From the NCBI GenBank assembly GCA_030407085.1, contig CM059586.1:104297501-104361500 (forward strand): 64,000 nt of DNA. The letters run 5' to 3'. This DNA is from Trichopria drosophilae. Taxonomy: Eukaryota; Arthropoda; Insecta; Hymenoptera; Diapriidae. The notes beneath the pieces are model-generated. The model was given only the letters and a program-made list of their open reading frames with translations. It was not told where the DNA came from and did not search any database. Position numbers and translations under genes: made by a program. Shown in pieces: positions 22,081-34,064 of the stretch (its first letter is position 1; every line of letters begins with the position of its first letter).

Positions 22081-25000
22081 ATGTTCACTAATATTACTGA
22101 CTTTCCAGGACTTAATGTAAATACTTTGCGCTATCGTAATCATGATGAATGCTTAAATTCTATGAAGAATACAAAAAATTCAACCATCATTCACTTAAAT
22201 ATCAGAAGTATAAATAAGCACTATGAAGAACTACTTCTATTATTAGAAATGTATAAAAACAAATTTGACATAATTGTATGTACGGAAACTTGGCATATAC
22301 CAGACATACGTATGTATAACATACAAAATTATACAACACTCTACAATCATGGCTGCGTCAATCAAAATGATGGAGTATTAGTATTTATTCGAAATAAAAT
22401 TTTTATTCGTCATACAGTGGACAATATAGGACAATTCAAAGTATTAAACGTTACAATTAGAACCGATAAAAAAGAAGAGCCCCTAACACTAATAGCAGTA
22501 TACAGGCCCCATATTATCAATTCTCGTAATTTTATTGAACATATATTTACATATTTAAGAGAAGTCAGCTCAAGTGAAATACTATTTATTGGTGATACTA
22601 CCTAATAAATTCCTACACACGATCACAAGGAACTACTTCCACGTGCATTGATCACGCCTTTATAAAGACAGAAAATGATATCGAAAAGATAACTGCTGGA
22701 ATACTCGAAACGAACATAACTGATCATTACCCAATTATAATACAAATACCGAATATAGAAAAATCAACACAACCTTCCAAAAGATTAGAGTACAAGAAAC
22801 TAAATGAACACCTTTTAGTGGAAAACTTAAAAACTGAAACCTGGACTAATATAATAATATCTAAAGATATAAATTCTGCCACTATTAACTTCATAAATAA
22901 TTTAAGCAATCATATTCAACGTGCTACTTCTACAATCACATCTCATCTTAAGCCTGCTAAAAAACCGTGGATTACACAAGGAATAATTAATTCAATGAAA
23001 ACTAGAGATCATCTTTATCAACAAGCAAAACTACACCTCTTAAATGAATACCTCTACGCTAAGTATTTAAAATATCGAAATACATTAACATTGACTATAA
23101 AGAAGGCAAAATCTATCTATCATGCTTCAAAAATCACACAAAACAGTAATCCTACAAATATGTGGAAAACTGTCAAAGAAATAATAAACCCTTCAAAGAA
23201 AACCAACTCAATCCAAGAAATATTAATCGACAGAGAAAGAATTAGTGACAAATCTAAGATAGCTACCGAGTTCAATAAATTTTTTTCATCCATTGGGGGT
23301 ACTCAAACATCACAGACCCTTTCTACTGAAGAAGCAAGTCGAGAAATATCATACAAACCGAACTTTCAGCGCATAACACACTCAATGTATCTAAAAGAAG
23401 TTACCGAACATGAAATTTTGAAATATATAAATCAACTAAGAAATGATGCAGCTCCAGGCATAGATGAAATTACTTCGAAAACATTAAAGATATGTGGTAA
23501 TTATATTGTTAAACCTCTTGCCTATATAATTAACTTATCTTTTAAAATTGGTATCTGCCCTGAACACTTCAAAAAAGCCGTCATTGTTCCAATTTACAAA
23601 AGTGGAGAAAAAGACTTAATGCAGAATTATAGGCCGATAGCATTATTGCCTTGTGTCTCAAAAATCTTTGAGAAATGCCTTAAAGAACGAATTTGTAGCT
23701 ATCTAAAATATTCAAAAATATTACATCCATCACAACATGGATTTCAAACTGGGAAATCTACAAACACAGCAATAGCTACACTAACTGAAAACATATATAA
23801 AGCATTAGACGAAGGAACACCCGCAGTTGCATTATTCATTGATTTGGCCAAGGCATTCGATACACTGAATCATAACATCTTACTCAATAAACTTGAAATG
23901 TATGGATTTCGAGGAAATGTGTATAGGCTACTAAAAAGTTATCTTACCGACAGAAGACAGATTGTAAAGATACAAAATCATTATAGTAATCAAATTACAA
24001 CAACTTGTGGCATACCGCAGGGATCGATACTTGGACCAATATTATTTATAATCTATGTCAACGATATCTATACTTCCGAAATCCAAGGAGACATTATATC
24101 TTACGCTGATGCCACTGCTATAATATATAAAAGTTGCACATGGACCGAAGTCTTGGAAAACATCCGTACAGAACTTCCGAAAATAAAAAACTGGTTTGCT
24201 GCAAATAATTTAACAATGAATATAAAGAAAACACAAGCAGTAGCTTTTGGATGCTATTACGATAGCCTTCCTACCACGAATAAAATAACTATACACGAAG
24301 AAAATTGTACACATCAACGTGCTTGCACCTGTTTACATATTAAGATTGTGAATTCCGTGAAATATTTGGGCATAACCATTGACAGCCACCTTCGGTGGGA
24401 TATACATATGAACAATATTCTTCTAAAACTTCGCTATATACCATGTATATTCTATAAATTACGAACAATTTTAAATATAAAACAACTCAGGATTATCTAT
24501 TACGCTTTAGTAGATTCTATACTGTCATATGGTATTATCGGATGGGGTGGAAGTAAAAATAATGTCTTACAACATCTGCAAACTGTACAAAATACGGTTC
24601 TGAAAGTTATATACAAAAAAAAATAGAAGATTTTCCACCAAGCAACTATATGCAAATAGTCAAATTCCAACCCTCAAACAAAAATTTTATATTGCTGCGG
24701 TGCATCACGGTTTCACTGATAACACCATCACACTTCTATCAGAAACCGAAAATCACAGGATCTCAAGAAGTCGAACTAATAATAAATATAGAGTCCCTAA
24801 ATTCGTAAGAAGCATTGGACGAAGATGTCACACATACTTTGCTGCAAAAATTTTAAACGATATGCTTCCATCCACTAGAAATAATTTAATAAAAATGCAG
24901 TCAAGACAGAGGAAAAGAAAAATTAGAGAAACTATCCTGTCTACATCAATAGATCTACACTAATTATAATTAATATCTATGACATGCGGCTCCACCGTTT

Positions 25001-25222
25001 TCTACACCATGTTGAAGACCACACCATCGTCCAAAATATCCTGAGTGTGGACAAGTGATATTTTTCAATTTTGCTCTCAGCGTAAAAATTGAGCAATACA
25101 TAAAATTAAAATTCCGATTTATCGTGTATATAAAGAAATTTTTTATTTTTATAAAATGTTAACATATATGTACTAAAGTGTTATAGCTCAATAAAGTTTA
25201 TTTATTATTATTATTATTATTA
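22081..25222 (+). mobile_element. LINE (CR1/jockey-like), near full-length ORF2, inactivated
   Basis: ORF2 starts at the ATG at 22081. An AP-endonuclease domain follows (IIHLNIRSINKHYEELLLLL, CTETW, NQNDGVLVFI), then RT and post-RT regions to 24963, a 3' UTR, and a TTA-repeat tail near 25215. Lesions: about 35 residues are missing after IGD at 22598, with stops there; the endonuclease resumes as SQGTTSTCIDH and TDHYPII. The RT catalytic box reads SYADATAI instead of YADD (codon GCC at about 24112). An A-run at 24617 shifts the frame before the C-terminal 24640-24963 segment. Confidence 0.88.
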
Positions 25223-26869
25223 ATGGGTCAAAGAAATTCTTTAGTAACTTTTGACACGCAAGTCAGTGGTGTTGGAATAAAAAATGTAAAAAATTCGTTT
25301 TTTAAATTTAATTGCTTTAAATCCATCTGTAATTTTAAAAAAATGTGTTTTTATGTTCACCCAAATTTTCGACATTTTTAAATCAATTTAGAAGAAAGTG
25401 GTAATGAAAAAATAAAAATTAAAAATTTCCGAATTGAATTTTCAAAATTTGAGTTTCATAAAGGCAATTCTAATAATTTTTTATGCTTTCTTAAAAAAAA
25501 TCAAAGAAATTTGTAGAGAATTGATAGAGAATTTTCTCCAATATCAAAAAATCATGTATTGCGGAAAATTCTTAGCTAATTCTCTTTAACCCCCTTTAAT
25601 TAACCCCAAAAATAATACAAAATATTTATTATTTTTATATAAAGGCGCTTCAATGTGCCGTTGATCCAAAATTAATAAATAAATAAATAAAAAAAAACCC
25701 CTTAACTGCAGATGACGAAGATTTTGAAAAATTCGTCAAAACTGTAGTTTTAAATATTTTAAATCTTCTACTTTAAACAATAATTTTAAAAACAGATACC
25801 GACATTTTATATAGTATACCCAAGACTATCTAGAAATAATGTTGTTTTAAATTTACATAAATCATTGACTTCGTTAGATTAATTAATATTTCAGGGCCAA
25901 AATCTTCGTCATCGGCGGCAGTTAAGGGGTTAATTGTTTTTTATTCTTTTTAGAAGATAGTAAACAATGGTTAGAATTGCCTTTATGAAGCCTGAATTAA
26001 AAAAAAATGAGTCAGAACTTTTTAATTTAAATTGTTTTAGCTTTGATTATTACTTAATGGTACCTCTTAAGATAGTATAATCTACTCTAAAAGATTTTGT
26101 TGTTTATTATATGCAACACAATTTCGCACAGAAAATTGTTAATAACACAGTGATCGATATCAGTAACTCAGATTCTTTATTAACTAATAGAAGAACGAGG
26201 TTTGTACAAGTTGTCATGTTGACGCTCGCAAGAGAAGAAGAAGATAGTGCCTTTTCATGAACAAGAACATGGAGTATACCTAGATATGTAAATATAAACA
26301 ATATAGTGAACCATCGATCATAAGTTAACAAATATAGATAGAAGCACCCATTTATATAGTTATGTGATAAATTGCACATTACAACAGATTTTAATTAATA
26401 AAATCCAGACCTAAGGTCTGGGTCGAAGTAATATATATTATTCTAACTTTTTCAGGTATTCTGCCAGATTTACACCTTTAAAAACACCATCGTACTAGGA
26501 AATTACTAAAATTTAAGTGTTAGCAATAATATTTCCTTCGTATGTGACAAGATGAACCATAATATAATAATAAATAATTAGAAAAATTATTATATAAAAT
26601 GTACAACCTTTTATTAATACAAAATCATTAAAAAATATGACGCTGAAGTTAACGACGTATTCGCCAGCAACGGATTTGAAATTCGCGGTTTTTATACCGT
26701 TAATGTTTAAATAATAATAATCTAGTATTATAATAGGTAACCTATATTAAAAAGAAAAGAAACTCTGAGGCCAAAACTATATTCGCTGAAACTAGTCCTG
26801 ATATCTACCTTAGTATAGCGCCAAATAATTTTAAGATAGCACTGGCATGACAAATATGTCCGGTGTACA
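25223..26869. other. No gene; decayed repeat sequence
   Basis: AT-rich and without convincing open frames. It contains the piggyBac-like MITE at 25698-25929 and short (TAAA)n runs near 25675. The unassigned 26.1-26.85 kb stretch may be the 5' region of the following LINE. Confidence 0.4.
25698..25929. mobile_element. piggyBac-like MITE
   Basis: CCCCTTAACTGCAGATGACG at the left pairs with CGTCATCGGCGGCAGTTAAG and GGG|TTAA at the right. The left TTAA is lost in an A-run. Inverted arms are about 30 bp. Confidence 0.65.
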
Positions 26870-28680
26870 ATGACATTAACACGCGTAGATGTTTTAAATG
26901 TAATATGTATGGACGCAGTAGCACCAAATGCGAAAAAAACCAAAAGCTTCTGTAAATTTTGTTCACTTGGTCACGATTCAAAAGACTGTACCAATAAATC
27001 TGAAAAGAAACGTATAAATTGTTTAGAAGCAAATTTGCGATTTAAAACAAACCGACCAACAGACCACTACGCTGACGACGAGATAAATTGTTCTATTTAT
27101 ATTGATAGAAGGAAATTCCTAATATCAAAAGTAAACTACCCAATAATTGTAAATTAAATACATAAATGGCGAACTTTTTAGATAATTTTAATTTGATGGA
27201 AATAAATTGTAAAATTATAAAAAATAGGAGAGAATTAATGGAATATAAAGACAGTAATATCAAACTGTCTATAATGCATCTTAATATTAGAAGCTTAGAT
27301 AAGAATTTTGAAGAACTCGAATTATTACTACATGAAATAGGAGATACTGATATAATAGTCTGTATAGAAACGTGGAAATTACAAAACCCTGGGCTATATA
27401 ATATAAGTGGGTATGAATCGTACTACAATAACGGTGAGTTGAACCAAAATGATGGAGTGATCATTTATATAAAGAAAGAAATCACACATAATACACAAAT
27501 TGTGCAAATTGGAAACATAACGGCTATTACTCTAAATTTCAATATAAGGGGTCACAAAACTTTATTAACAGCGTTATACCGTTCCCTCTCTCTTTGCCCA
27601 CTGAGCTTTATCCAACAATTAAAGGAGTACCTAGAAATCTGCGAATCAGTAAACGAACATATACTAATAGGAGATTTAAATATAGATATCCTTAAGGACG
27701 ACGATATTTCACAAGATTACCTGAATATGATTTCAGAATTTGGTTTTATACCAGCAATAAACAAACCCACGAGAGTTACAAATGTTAGTAGCACCTGCAT
27801 CGACCATATCCTTCTAAAAACAAATAGTCATCATGATATGATTAAAGCAATATACAGATAATTACCCTATCCTTCTAATTATAAGGGAAAGCACAAAGTT
27901 AGATAAAACCTTGGGAAGAAATGAATATCTAAAAGTAAACTACAACCAAATTAAACTATGTTCAGATAGCATTTCTTGGGACGCTATATATCAAAGCACA
28001 GATCCAGAAAACTGTTGCAGAAACATTATAGAAATAATAAAAAATGTACAAGCAGATTCAACGGAAATAATAAAGAGCAAAGAAAGCAAAAGGAAAATAT
28101 GGATCACTTCAGGCTTGATAAACTCAATTCGTACAAGAGAAAATCTGAGAAAATATGCTGAAAAACACAAAACGAAGGAAGCATTATACAAATATAAAAA
28201 CTATAGAAACCACTTAAACTCACTTATTAAAAAAACTAAACAACTGTATTACACTGATCAAGCACTTCTTCGTAAAAACGACCCCAAAGCGCTATGGAAT
28301 ATAGTGAATAACCTAACGAAGAACAAAAACAGAAGCACCTCCCCATCCGAAATTTTAAAATCAAATGGTGAGATTACAACTGATAAACTTGGGTGCGGGT
28401 CGAAAAACCGACAAATCAAAAAGCCGACAGGTCGAAAAACCGACAGTCGAAAAGCCGACACATAAAAAAATAGACACATCGTCAGGAGGACAGTCATTCT
28501 TTGAACTGTCGGTTTTTTGATTTGTCGGTTTTTCGACCCGCACTCATAAACTTGAGATAGCTAATGAATTTAACAAATTCTTTGAATCGGTCGGTAAAAA
28601 CTTAGCTAAAAATGTCCAGAGAACGACAAACAATTTTCCCCCGAGAAAAACAGTACAGGATACCTTCTTTATTGCAAAAT
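26870..28680 (+). mobile_element. LINE with ORF1 zinc-knuckle end and ORF2 endonuclease, RT missing
   Basis: ORF1 remains at 26870-27157: CKFCSLGHDSKDC and an INC…HYADDEINC knuckle, with another knuckle (CFKCNMYGRSSTKC) one frame away at about 26890. ORF2 begins 8 nt after the ORF1 stop, at the ATG at 27166: LSIMHLNIRSLDKNFEELEL, CIETW, NQNDGVIIYI, LIGDLNIDIL, INKPTRV and STCIDHILL. A frame break near 27855 is followed by the linker region to 28380. A MITE interrupts it at 28391-28545. The sequence stops near 28680, before the RT. Confidence 0.85.
28391..28545. mobile_element. 155-bp hAT-like MITE inserted in the LINE
   Basis: Ends GGGTGCGGGTCGAAAAACCG and its inverse CGGTTTTTCGACCCGCACTC, with about 30-bp arms. 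It is flanked by the 8-bp duplication ATAAACTT (28383-28390 and 28546-28553), and LINE sequence continues across. An 8-bp duplication is the hAT-type size. Confidence 0.85.
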
Positions 28681-29031
28681 AATACTTAAACATTTTTAAA
28701 AATAATTCATGCTACTACTATATACGTTTTCGACGCCTTCAGAAGTTGTAAAATAAGTCTTGAAACACGAATTTCGAATCCGTCGCTAGCAGATAAGTCG
28801 TTAACTTCAGTGTCATTTAAAAAATGCGAAAGCCAATGAAATTGAATGAATTTCAATAATATAATAAGCTCGTACTGAAATCAATCATTTTAAAACAATA
28901 GAAAATCATTGGTTACAGCTCTGTTGAATAGATTTCTATTGATATTTAGTGATTAAGAAAATCAATTCAAATCTATTGAGATTCGTTCAAAATCGCTCAA
29001 TGAATTTTAATGAATTTTCGTTTGCTGGGTA

Positions 29032-29520
29032 TCATTAAAGCGCGATACGATTGTATACTTTTTTTAAATAGAAATATAAAGTGTCTTAATTTAGTAACTA
29101 CATCACTTACGTGCTTACCCCATCTTAAACGACTGTCAAAAATTACACCTAGATATTAACATTCGTTTAACATTAAAAGTTTCATTACATAGATTTATAT
29201 CAATTTTTATATCTTTTTTTGACACTGCTATATTCCGAATGGTACAAATTTAATTTTTTCAAAATTTACATTCATAGAATTTTCACTAAACCACCTACAA
29301 ATTAGCGGTAAGCCCTAATTTACAATATTTTGGTGATTCCGAAGAGTCACTTTCATAACAAATCGCAGTGTCATCATCGAAAGAACTTTTATAAATATTA
29401 TGAATACTAAAGGTCTTAAAATTGTCCCTTGCAGTACTCCAAACTTTATAGTTTGTGATTGTTTATCGCTTAAAATCTTTTTAAACCTCACTTTCTGCAC
29501 ACTAATAGTAAATAACATAT
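29032..29520 (-). mobile_element. LINE RT part (second half of the split copy)
   Basis: The minus strand encodes FGVLQGTILRPLVFIIF (RT PQG-loop region, decayed), then RLRWGKHVSDVVTKLRHF, which leads to the junction at 29030 and would continue at 21370. Confidence 0.65.
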
Positions 29521-30254
29521 TTTTTCAAAAATAGTTTCAAAAGACCTTGAAACATTTCATAAACAAAAGAATTTCAAAAAAACATCAGTTTATTATTGAA
29601 ATTACGAAGAGCAAATGTCGAAAATAGAAAATACTAAAATTGGATTTATAACCTCAAAAACTTACCGAGTCATTTTTGAAGCTTTGAAGGACGCAAATTG
29701 GTAATTTTTTTTTTGGTAAACGAAGAACCAAGTATTTACTATTGATATTTATTCTTAAAAAGTAATTTTAATCACGTTAATTAGTCAATTGTTTCCTAAT
29801 TAGTTCGTGATTTTCGTTTTTCTTGTCCTGCTCCTGCTCCTGCGGTTTGCGCCGTTTTCCCTTCCACCTCCACTGCGCAGAAACGGCGCGATTTTGAAAT
29901 TTACTCTTACGTCACAAAAAATCCATAAAACAATAATCAAATTACCAATTCTAAGTTCTAACCAAAAAATGGTTAAACTTTAATAACATTGACAAGGTTA
30001 AATAAAAGTGCTAATAAATTCATTTTTATTTAAATGCCCATTTCGTTACACTTATAATAAATAAGTTTTGAAAATATGTTTGGTTAAACATCGAGTTAAC
30101 AAAAAATATATCTTTCGTCGCATTAAAATTTCCTCATACACTCTGTACAACATTACGACTAAGATAATTGCTATTGTACAAGCGAATAAAATTACATGCT
30201 AAAATCATATATCTAGAAATAAAATTGCGCGTTTAAATGTATTAAAATCATAAA
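29521..30254. other. No gene; short GC-richer island
   Basis: Mostly AT-rich. 29830-29930 is markedly GC-richer, with a hairpin (TTGCGCCGTTTT / AAACGGCGCG) followed by TTACGTCAC, a CRE-like site. Its role is unknown. Confidence 0.4.
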
Positions 30255-33200
30255 TTAACTTCCTAATCTATCGGCACTGACTCCGCAGTATTGGATAAAT
30301 GTCCGCAATTGCAGCTTGGAAATAGCTTTTGTCATATTTTGCGTAAGATCTATAGGATCTTGAATGCACATCGGTGAGGTTATTTGAAACGTTTCGATGT
30401 CTTCAACTTTTATGTGTTCTTTATAAGAATCCATTTCCGGAGGCAACTGATCCAGGTCCGCAAACAGTCGTTTCTCTATCGTTTGTCCCATGTTTGACGA
30501 AACGACAAAAGTCTTATAATCGAACGTCGAATAAAACTTGAAGAAATCTCGTAACAAGTCTCGGAGTATAAAATTAGATTCTGTCACAGGAACTTCTTCC
30601 GAAATACCAGTTTCCCAACCTAAAAACAAAATTATTTAACCACTTCAATGGTAATGGAGCATATACAGTAGTCCTTCTCTTATTCTAATTTTTTTACTTC
30701 CTCTAATCTAATTTCATACAAACAACATAACCTAAAAAAACTCTTTTTAAAAACAAAAACACTTAACAATAAGTCAGTTCGGTTATCTGTCTAATAAATA
30801 ATATTGTGTAAATTAACATTGATGTAAAAATCCCTCGCAAGATCTTAGAAAAGTGCAAACGTTTTTGGCGGCAAATTAGAATACGAGAAGGAGACGCCAT
30901 CTTGCCTGTCTGGACAAATTAGAATAAGAGAAGGGCTACTGTATGTACAAAAAAAAATTATTGACAAACGTGGTAATGGATCATATGTGTACATTTTGCA
31001 ATAACTTTTACAATTTTTAATGAATTTGCATGAAACAAAATGGTTGTCAAAATGGGAAAATTCAAAATGGCGGCTGTAAATTTGCTAAATTTATTAAAAT
31101 ATGCGGAGCACATTTTTCTTTATACGGAAAACAGCTGAAAATTGTTACTCGGGGTTTTTCAGGGTCGCTGATTACGAATCTGAAGTTAGATTTGGAAATT
31201 CAAAATGGCGGATCCAAGATGGTCGACCGAAATGCGAAAAATTACCCAAACTTTATGAAACTGGGTTCTCGGACGTTTTCGGGGTCGCTGATTATAAATC
31301 TGAAATCAGATTTTGAAAATTCAAAATGTCGGTTCCAAGATGGCCGACACAAATGTAAAAAATTTACTTGATTTCGATGAAAGTTGGTACTCGGGAATTT
31401 TTTCGGTCGCTGATTACGAATTTGAAGTCAGATTTTGTAAATTCAAAATGGTGGATCCAAGATGGCCGACCGAAATGCGAAAAATTACCCAAACTTTATA
31501 AAACTGGGTTCTCGGGGGTTTTCGGGATCGCTGATTACGAATCTGAAGTTGGATTTTGAAAATTCAAAATGGCGGATCCAAGATGGCCGACCGAAATGCG
31601 AAAAATTACCCAAACTTTATGAAACTGGGTTCTCGGGGGTTTTCGGGGTCGCTGATTACGAATCTGAAGTCAGATTTTGTAAATTCAAAATGGCGGATAC
31701 AAGATGGCCGACCGAAATGCGAAAAATTATCCAAACTTTATGAAACTGAATTCTCGGGGGTTTTCGGGGTCGCTGATTACGAATCTGAAGTTAGATTTGG
31801 AAATTCAAAATGGCGGATACAAGATTGCTGACCGAAATGCGAAAAATTACCAAAACTTTATGAAACTGGGTTCTCGGGGGTTTTCGAGGTCGCTGATTAC
31901 GAATTTGAAGTTAGAATTTGAAAATTCAAAATGTCGGTTCCAAGATGGCCGACATAAATGTAAAAAATTTACTTGATTTCGATGAAAGTTGGTACTCGGG
32001 AATTTTTTCGGTCGCTGATTACGAATTTGAAGTCAGATTTTGTAAATTCAAAATGGTGGATCCAAGATGGCCGACATAAATGTGAAATATTACTTGATTT
32101 TTTAAATGATTAATTAAATGTTAAATGATATATTTTAGGAAAAAATGGAACAACTTTATCAACTTTTTAATAAGAAATCATTGAAATCGTTGACGTACCT
32201 GATATAAGTTTCGACTTATTCTTTATTTCGATCAATCGTACAACGCTGGGTAAAATTCCTTTTTGTTGCAAAAAGAAAATGACGCAGCAGGCAATTGCGA
32301 AAGACGTAATATTTAAATTACATAAACGTAACCATTTTTTACAGAACAGAATCATCTGTCTACACGGTCGAAAAGCATTATTCATCGACCTGTAACATAA
32401 ATAAACATCAGTAATCGGAAAGTTACATAATTTTCTGTCGTTTACCTGATGATTTTTGATTTTTCGACGCTGAGTCCTCCGATGAACGAAATATCACATT
32501 TTAAACCGGACGGTTTATGACACAACGTAATAATTGGTATTCGAATGGACATTAAAACTGCTTCTAATTCCCAAGTGTCTGAGGCATTTGTAAAACATTC
32601 TTGCGAAGCGAGTAAATATTCTCTTCGCTGTTCTGCCGTTGTGTTACCGTCGTAACCATTCTCGCAGTCGAGATAAACGTCAAGATCGCTGTCTGGAAAT
32701 CCCATGTAAGAAATCCTAGATCCGAAGAGATAAGCTTTTGCGTTTGGATAAATAGATTTTACAGTGTCTTCGATACAGTTTAAAATTGAAATTTCTTTTT
32801 CCTGTTCCGACTGATTAACTTTGTCCGAAAGTTTCTCGAGTTTTGCAACATTTTCTTCGAGATGTTCCAAACATTCAATGACGGAACTTGGTATTTCTCG
32901 CACTTCGTATTTTCCTTTACGAATAGTATTAATATGTCCGGGCCAGCGACAATGTGTCGTATAACTACTTGGATTTCCGTACCATAACGTAGCGCAGGGA
33001 ATGCAAATGGTGTAAGTCAAATGCGGATATTTCGACGAAGCATTTTTAAACTTTTCTATGTATTTGTGACTTTCTATGTGTTCGACGAATTTTAGTTCCA
33101 TGCTAAATTGCGTACAACAGATGTCGCAGAGATATACTTGAATGTAATACCATGCGTTTTGCAAAGTCGATCGAAATCCGTTAAATATTTGTTGGTTGTG

Positions 33201-34064
33201 AAACCGAATATGTTGGCTGTTCGCCTGATGTTGAGCGGAATTAACATGTTCGATGAAAAATTTAGGATCGTTTCTTAGCCATATGTCACAGGATAAACAA
33301 TTCACCGAATCTTTCGCCTCGAACATGAACGATTTCGCAAAATCTAATTTACTGCAACGACCGAACTTTGTGACTGCTCGTTGAAATTGTTCGACATTTT
33401 TTTTGTGCGCTGATAAATGCAAATGTTCGTAGAGTACTTGACCGTAATCGGGAAATTCGGTAGTACAGGGAATGCAACATCTAATACTTCGAGCTCTGCG
33501 ACGAACGACCGTTACTTGAATCCCTTGTTCCAGGTTATTCAAAAATTGACGATCTATATTGTAAATATTTTCCGGACCCGGTTCTAGACATAATTTACTG
33601 TATCTACTTCCGTACTCGAGTAAACTACTGCGAAGAGGCGCACGATAGTCGGATTTTACTTCTTCTTTTTCCGGCTTATCTTTTTTATTCGATTTCGATT
33701 TTTTCTTTTCGGGTTTACAAGTTTTTTTCAAATTTTCTAAATGACCGTTTGTTACTATATGCTCGGTAGCAGCTTTCAAATGAGTTAGGGTGGATTTGCA
33801 AGCGGAACAAACGAACAAACTGGGGTTTTTAAAAATTATTCGGTTTGATAAAAGATTTTCGCTATCGATTTCTGGAATTGTATAATCCTGTTGCGGATCC
33901 ATTACTTCGTTATACAATACTGCATATTTCATTCGTATGTTATGTTCGTTTGTTTCAACGTGAAGCTCGGCGGCTTCGCGATCTTTGCTTTGGAAGCTAC
34001 ATTCGTTGCAGCGAAAGCCAATATCGTCTGTGTAAATTTGGTTTTTTAAAAGATTTGAATACAT
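30255..34064 (-). CDS. Zinc-finger terminal nucleotidyltransferase (TUTase/non-canonical poly(A) polymerase family)
   Basis: Adds nucleotides, probably U or A, to RNA 3' ends. Exons: 34064-32446, 32389-32199, 30619-30255, giving 724 aa. The first two-thirds hold six U1/C2H2-like fingers: CNECSF, CSACKS, CIPCTT, CLSCDI, CDICCT and CIPCAT, each with paired histidines such as HVETNEH. The catalytic domain has YLFGSRISYMGFPDSDLDVY, with GS and the two aspartates of D-x-D, and a third aspartate in LKCDISF. A central domain (RQMILFCKKWLRL) follows, then the PAP-associated region (NFILRDLLRDFFKFYSTFDY). The ATG at 34064 is the first in frame; 34118 would need TTG. Fingers plus this core recall TUT4/7-like and insect-specific relatives, and I cannot choose among them. 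The last intron carries the 121-bp tandem repeat. Confidence 0.88.
30666..30941. mobile_element. pogo/Tigger-like MITE in the nucleotidyltransferase intron
   Basis: TA|CAGTAGTCCTTCTCTTATTC at the left and GAATAAGAGAAGGGCTACTG|TA at the right, perfect at the outer bases. 276 bp, with no coding capacity. Confidence 0.85.
31040..32085. repeat. 121-bp tandem repeat with higher-order pattern
   Basis: The phrase GGTCGCTGATTACGAATC recurs with its ATTACG near 31171, 31291, 31412, 31534, 31655, 31776, 31896 and 32018, a spacing of 120-122 bp. Two unit types exist. One has ACCCAAACTTTATGAAACTG; the other has TTACTTGATTTCGATGAAAG and occurs at about 31360 and 31967, five units apart. Each unit also holds ATGGCGGATCCAAGATGG or a variant. 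Because 121 is 3n+1, open frames rotate through all frames; they are not genes. Confidence 0.9.

Larger units (their letters stand above)
21371..29029. mobile_element. 7.66-kb TIR-bounded composite element
   Basis: Left end TCCAGCAAACGAAAATTCAT, right end the inverse (ATGAATTTTCGTTTGCTGGG). Both sub-terminal zones (about 21380-21700 and 28830-29010) are crowded with AATGAATTT/ATTGAAATTC motifs. A LINE reading frame is interrupted exactly at these ends. Inside lie two LINEs (22.1-25.2 and 26.9-28.7 kb) and two MITEs, but no recognisable transposase. No clear target duplication is visible. Confidence 0.6.

Noticed and set aside
31030..31976. Overlapping plus-strand open frames with a recurring GFSGSLITNLK-like pattern
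   Set aside because: The 121-bp unit is 3n+1, so the same DNA opens all three frames in turn; there is no start context, splice sites or known domain.
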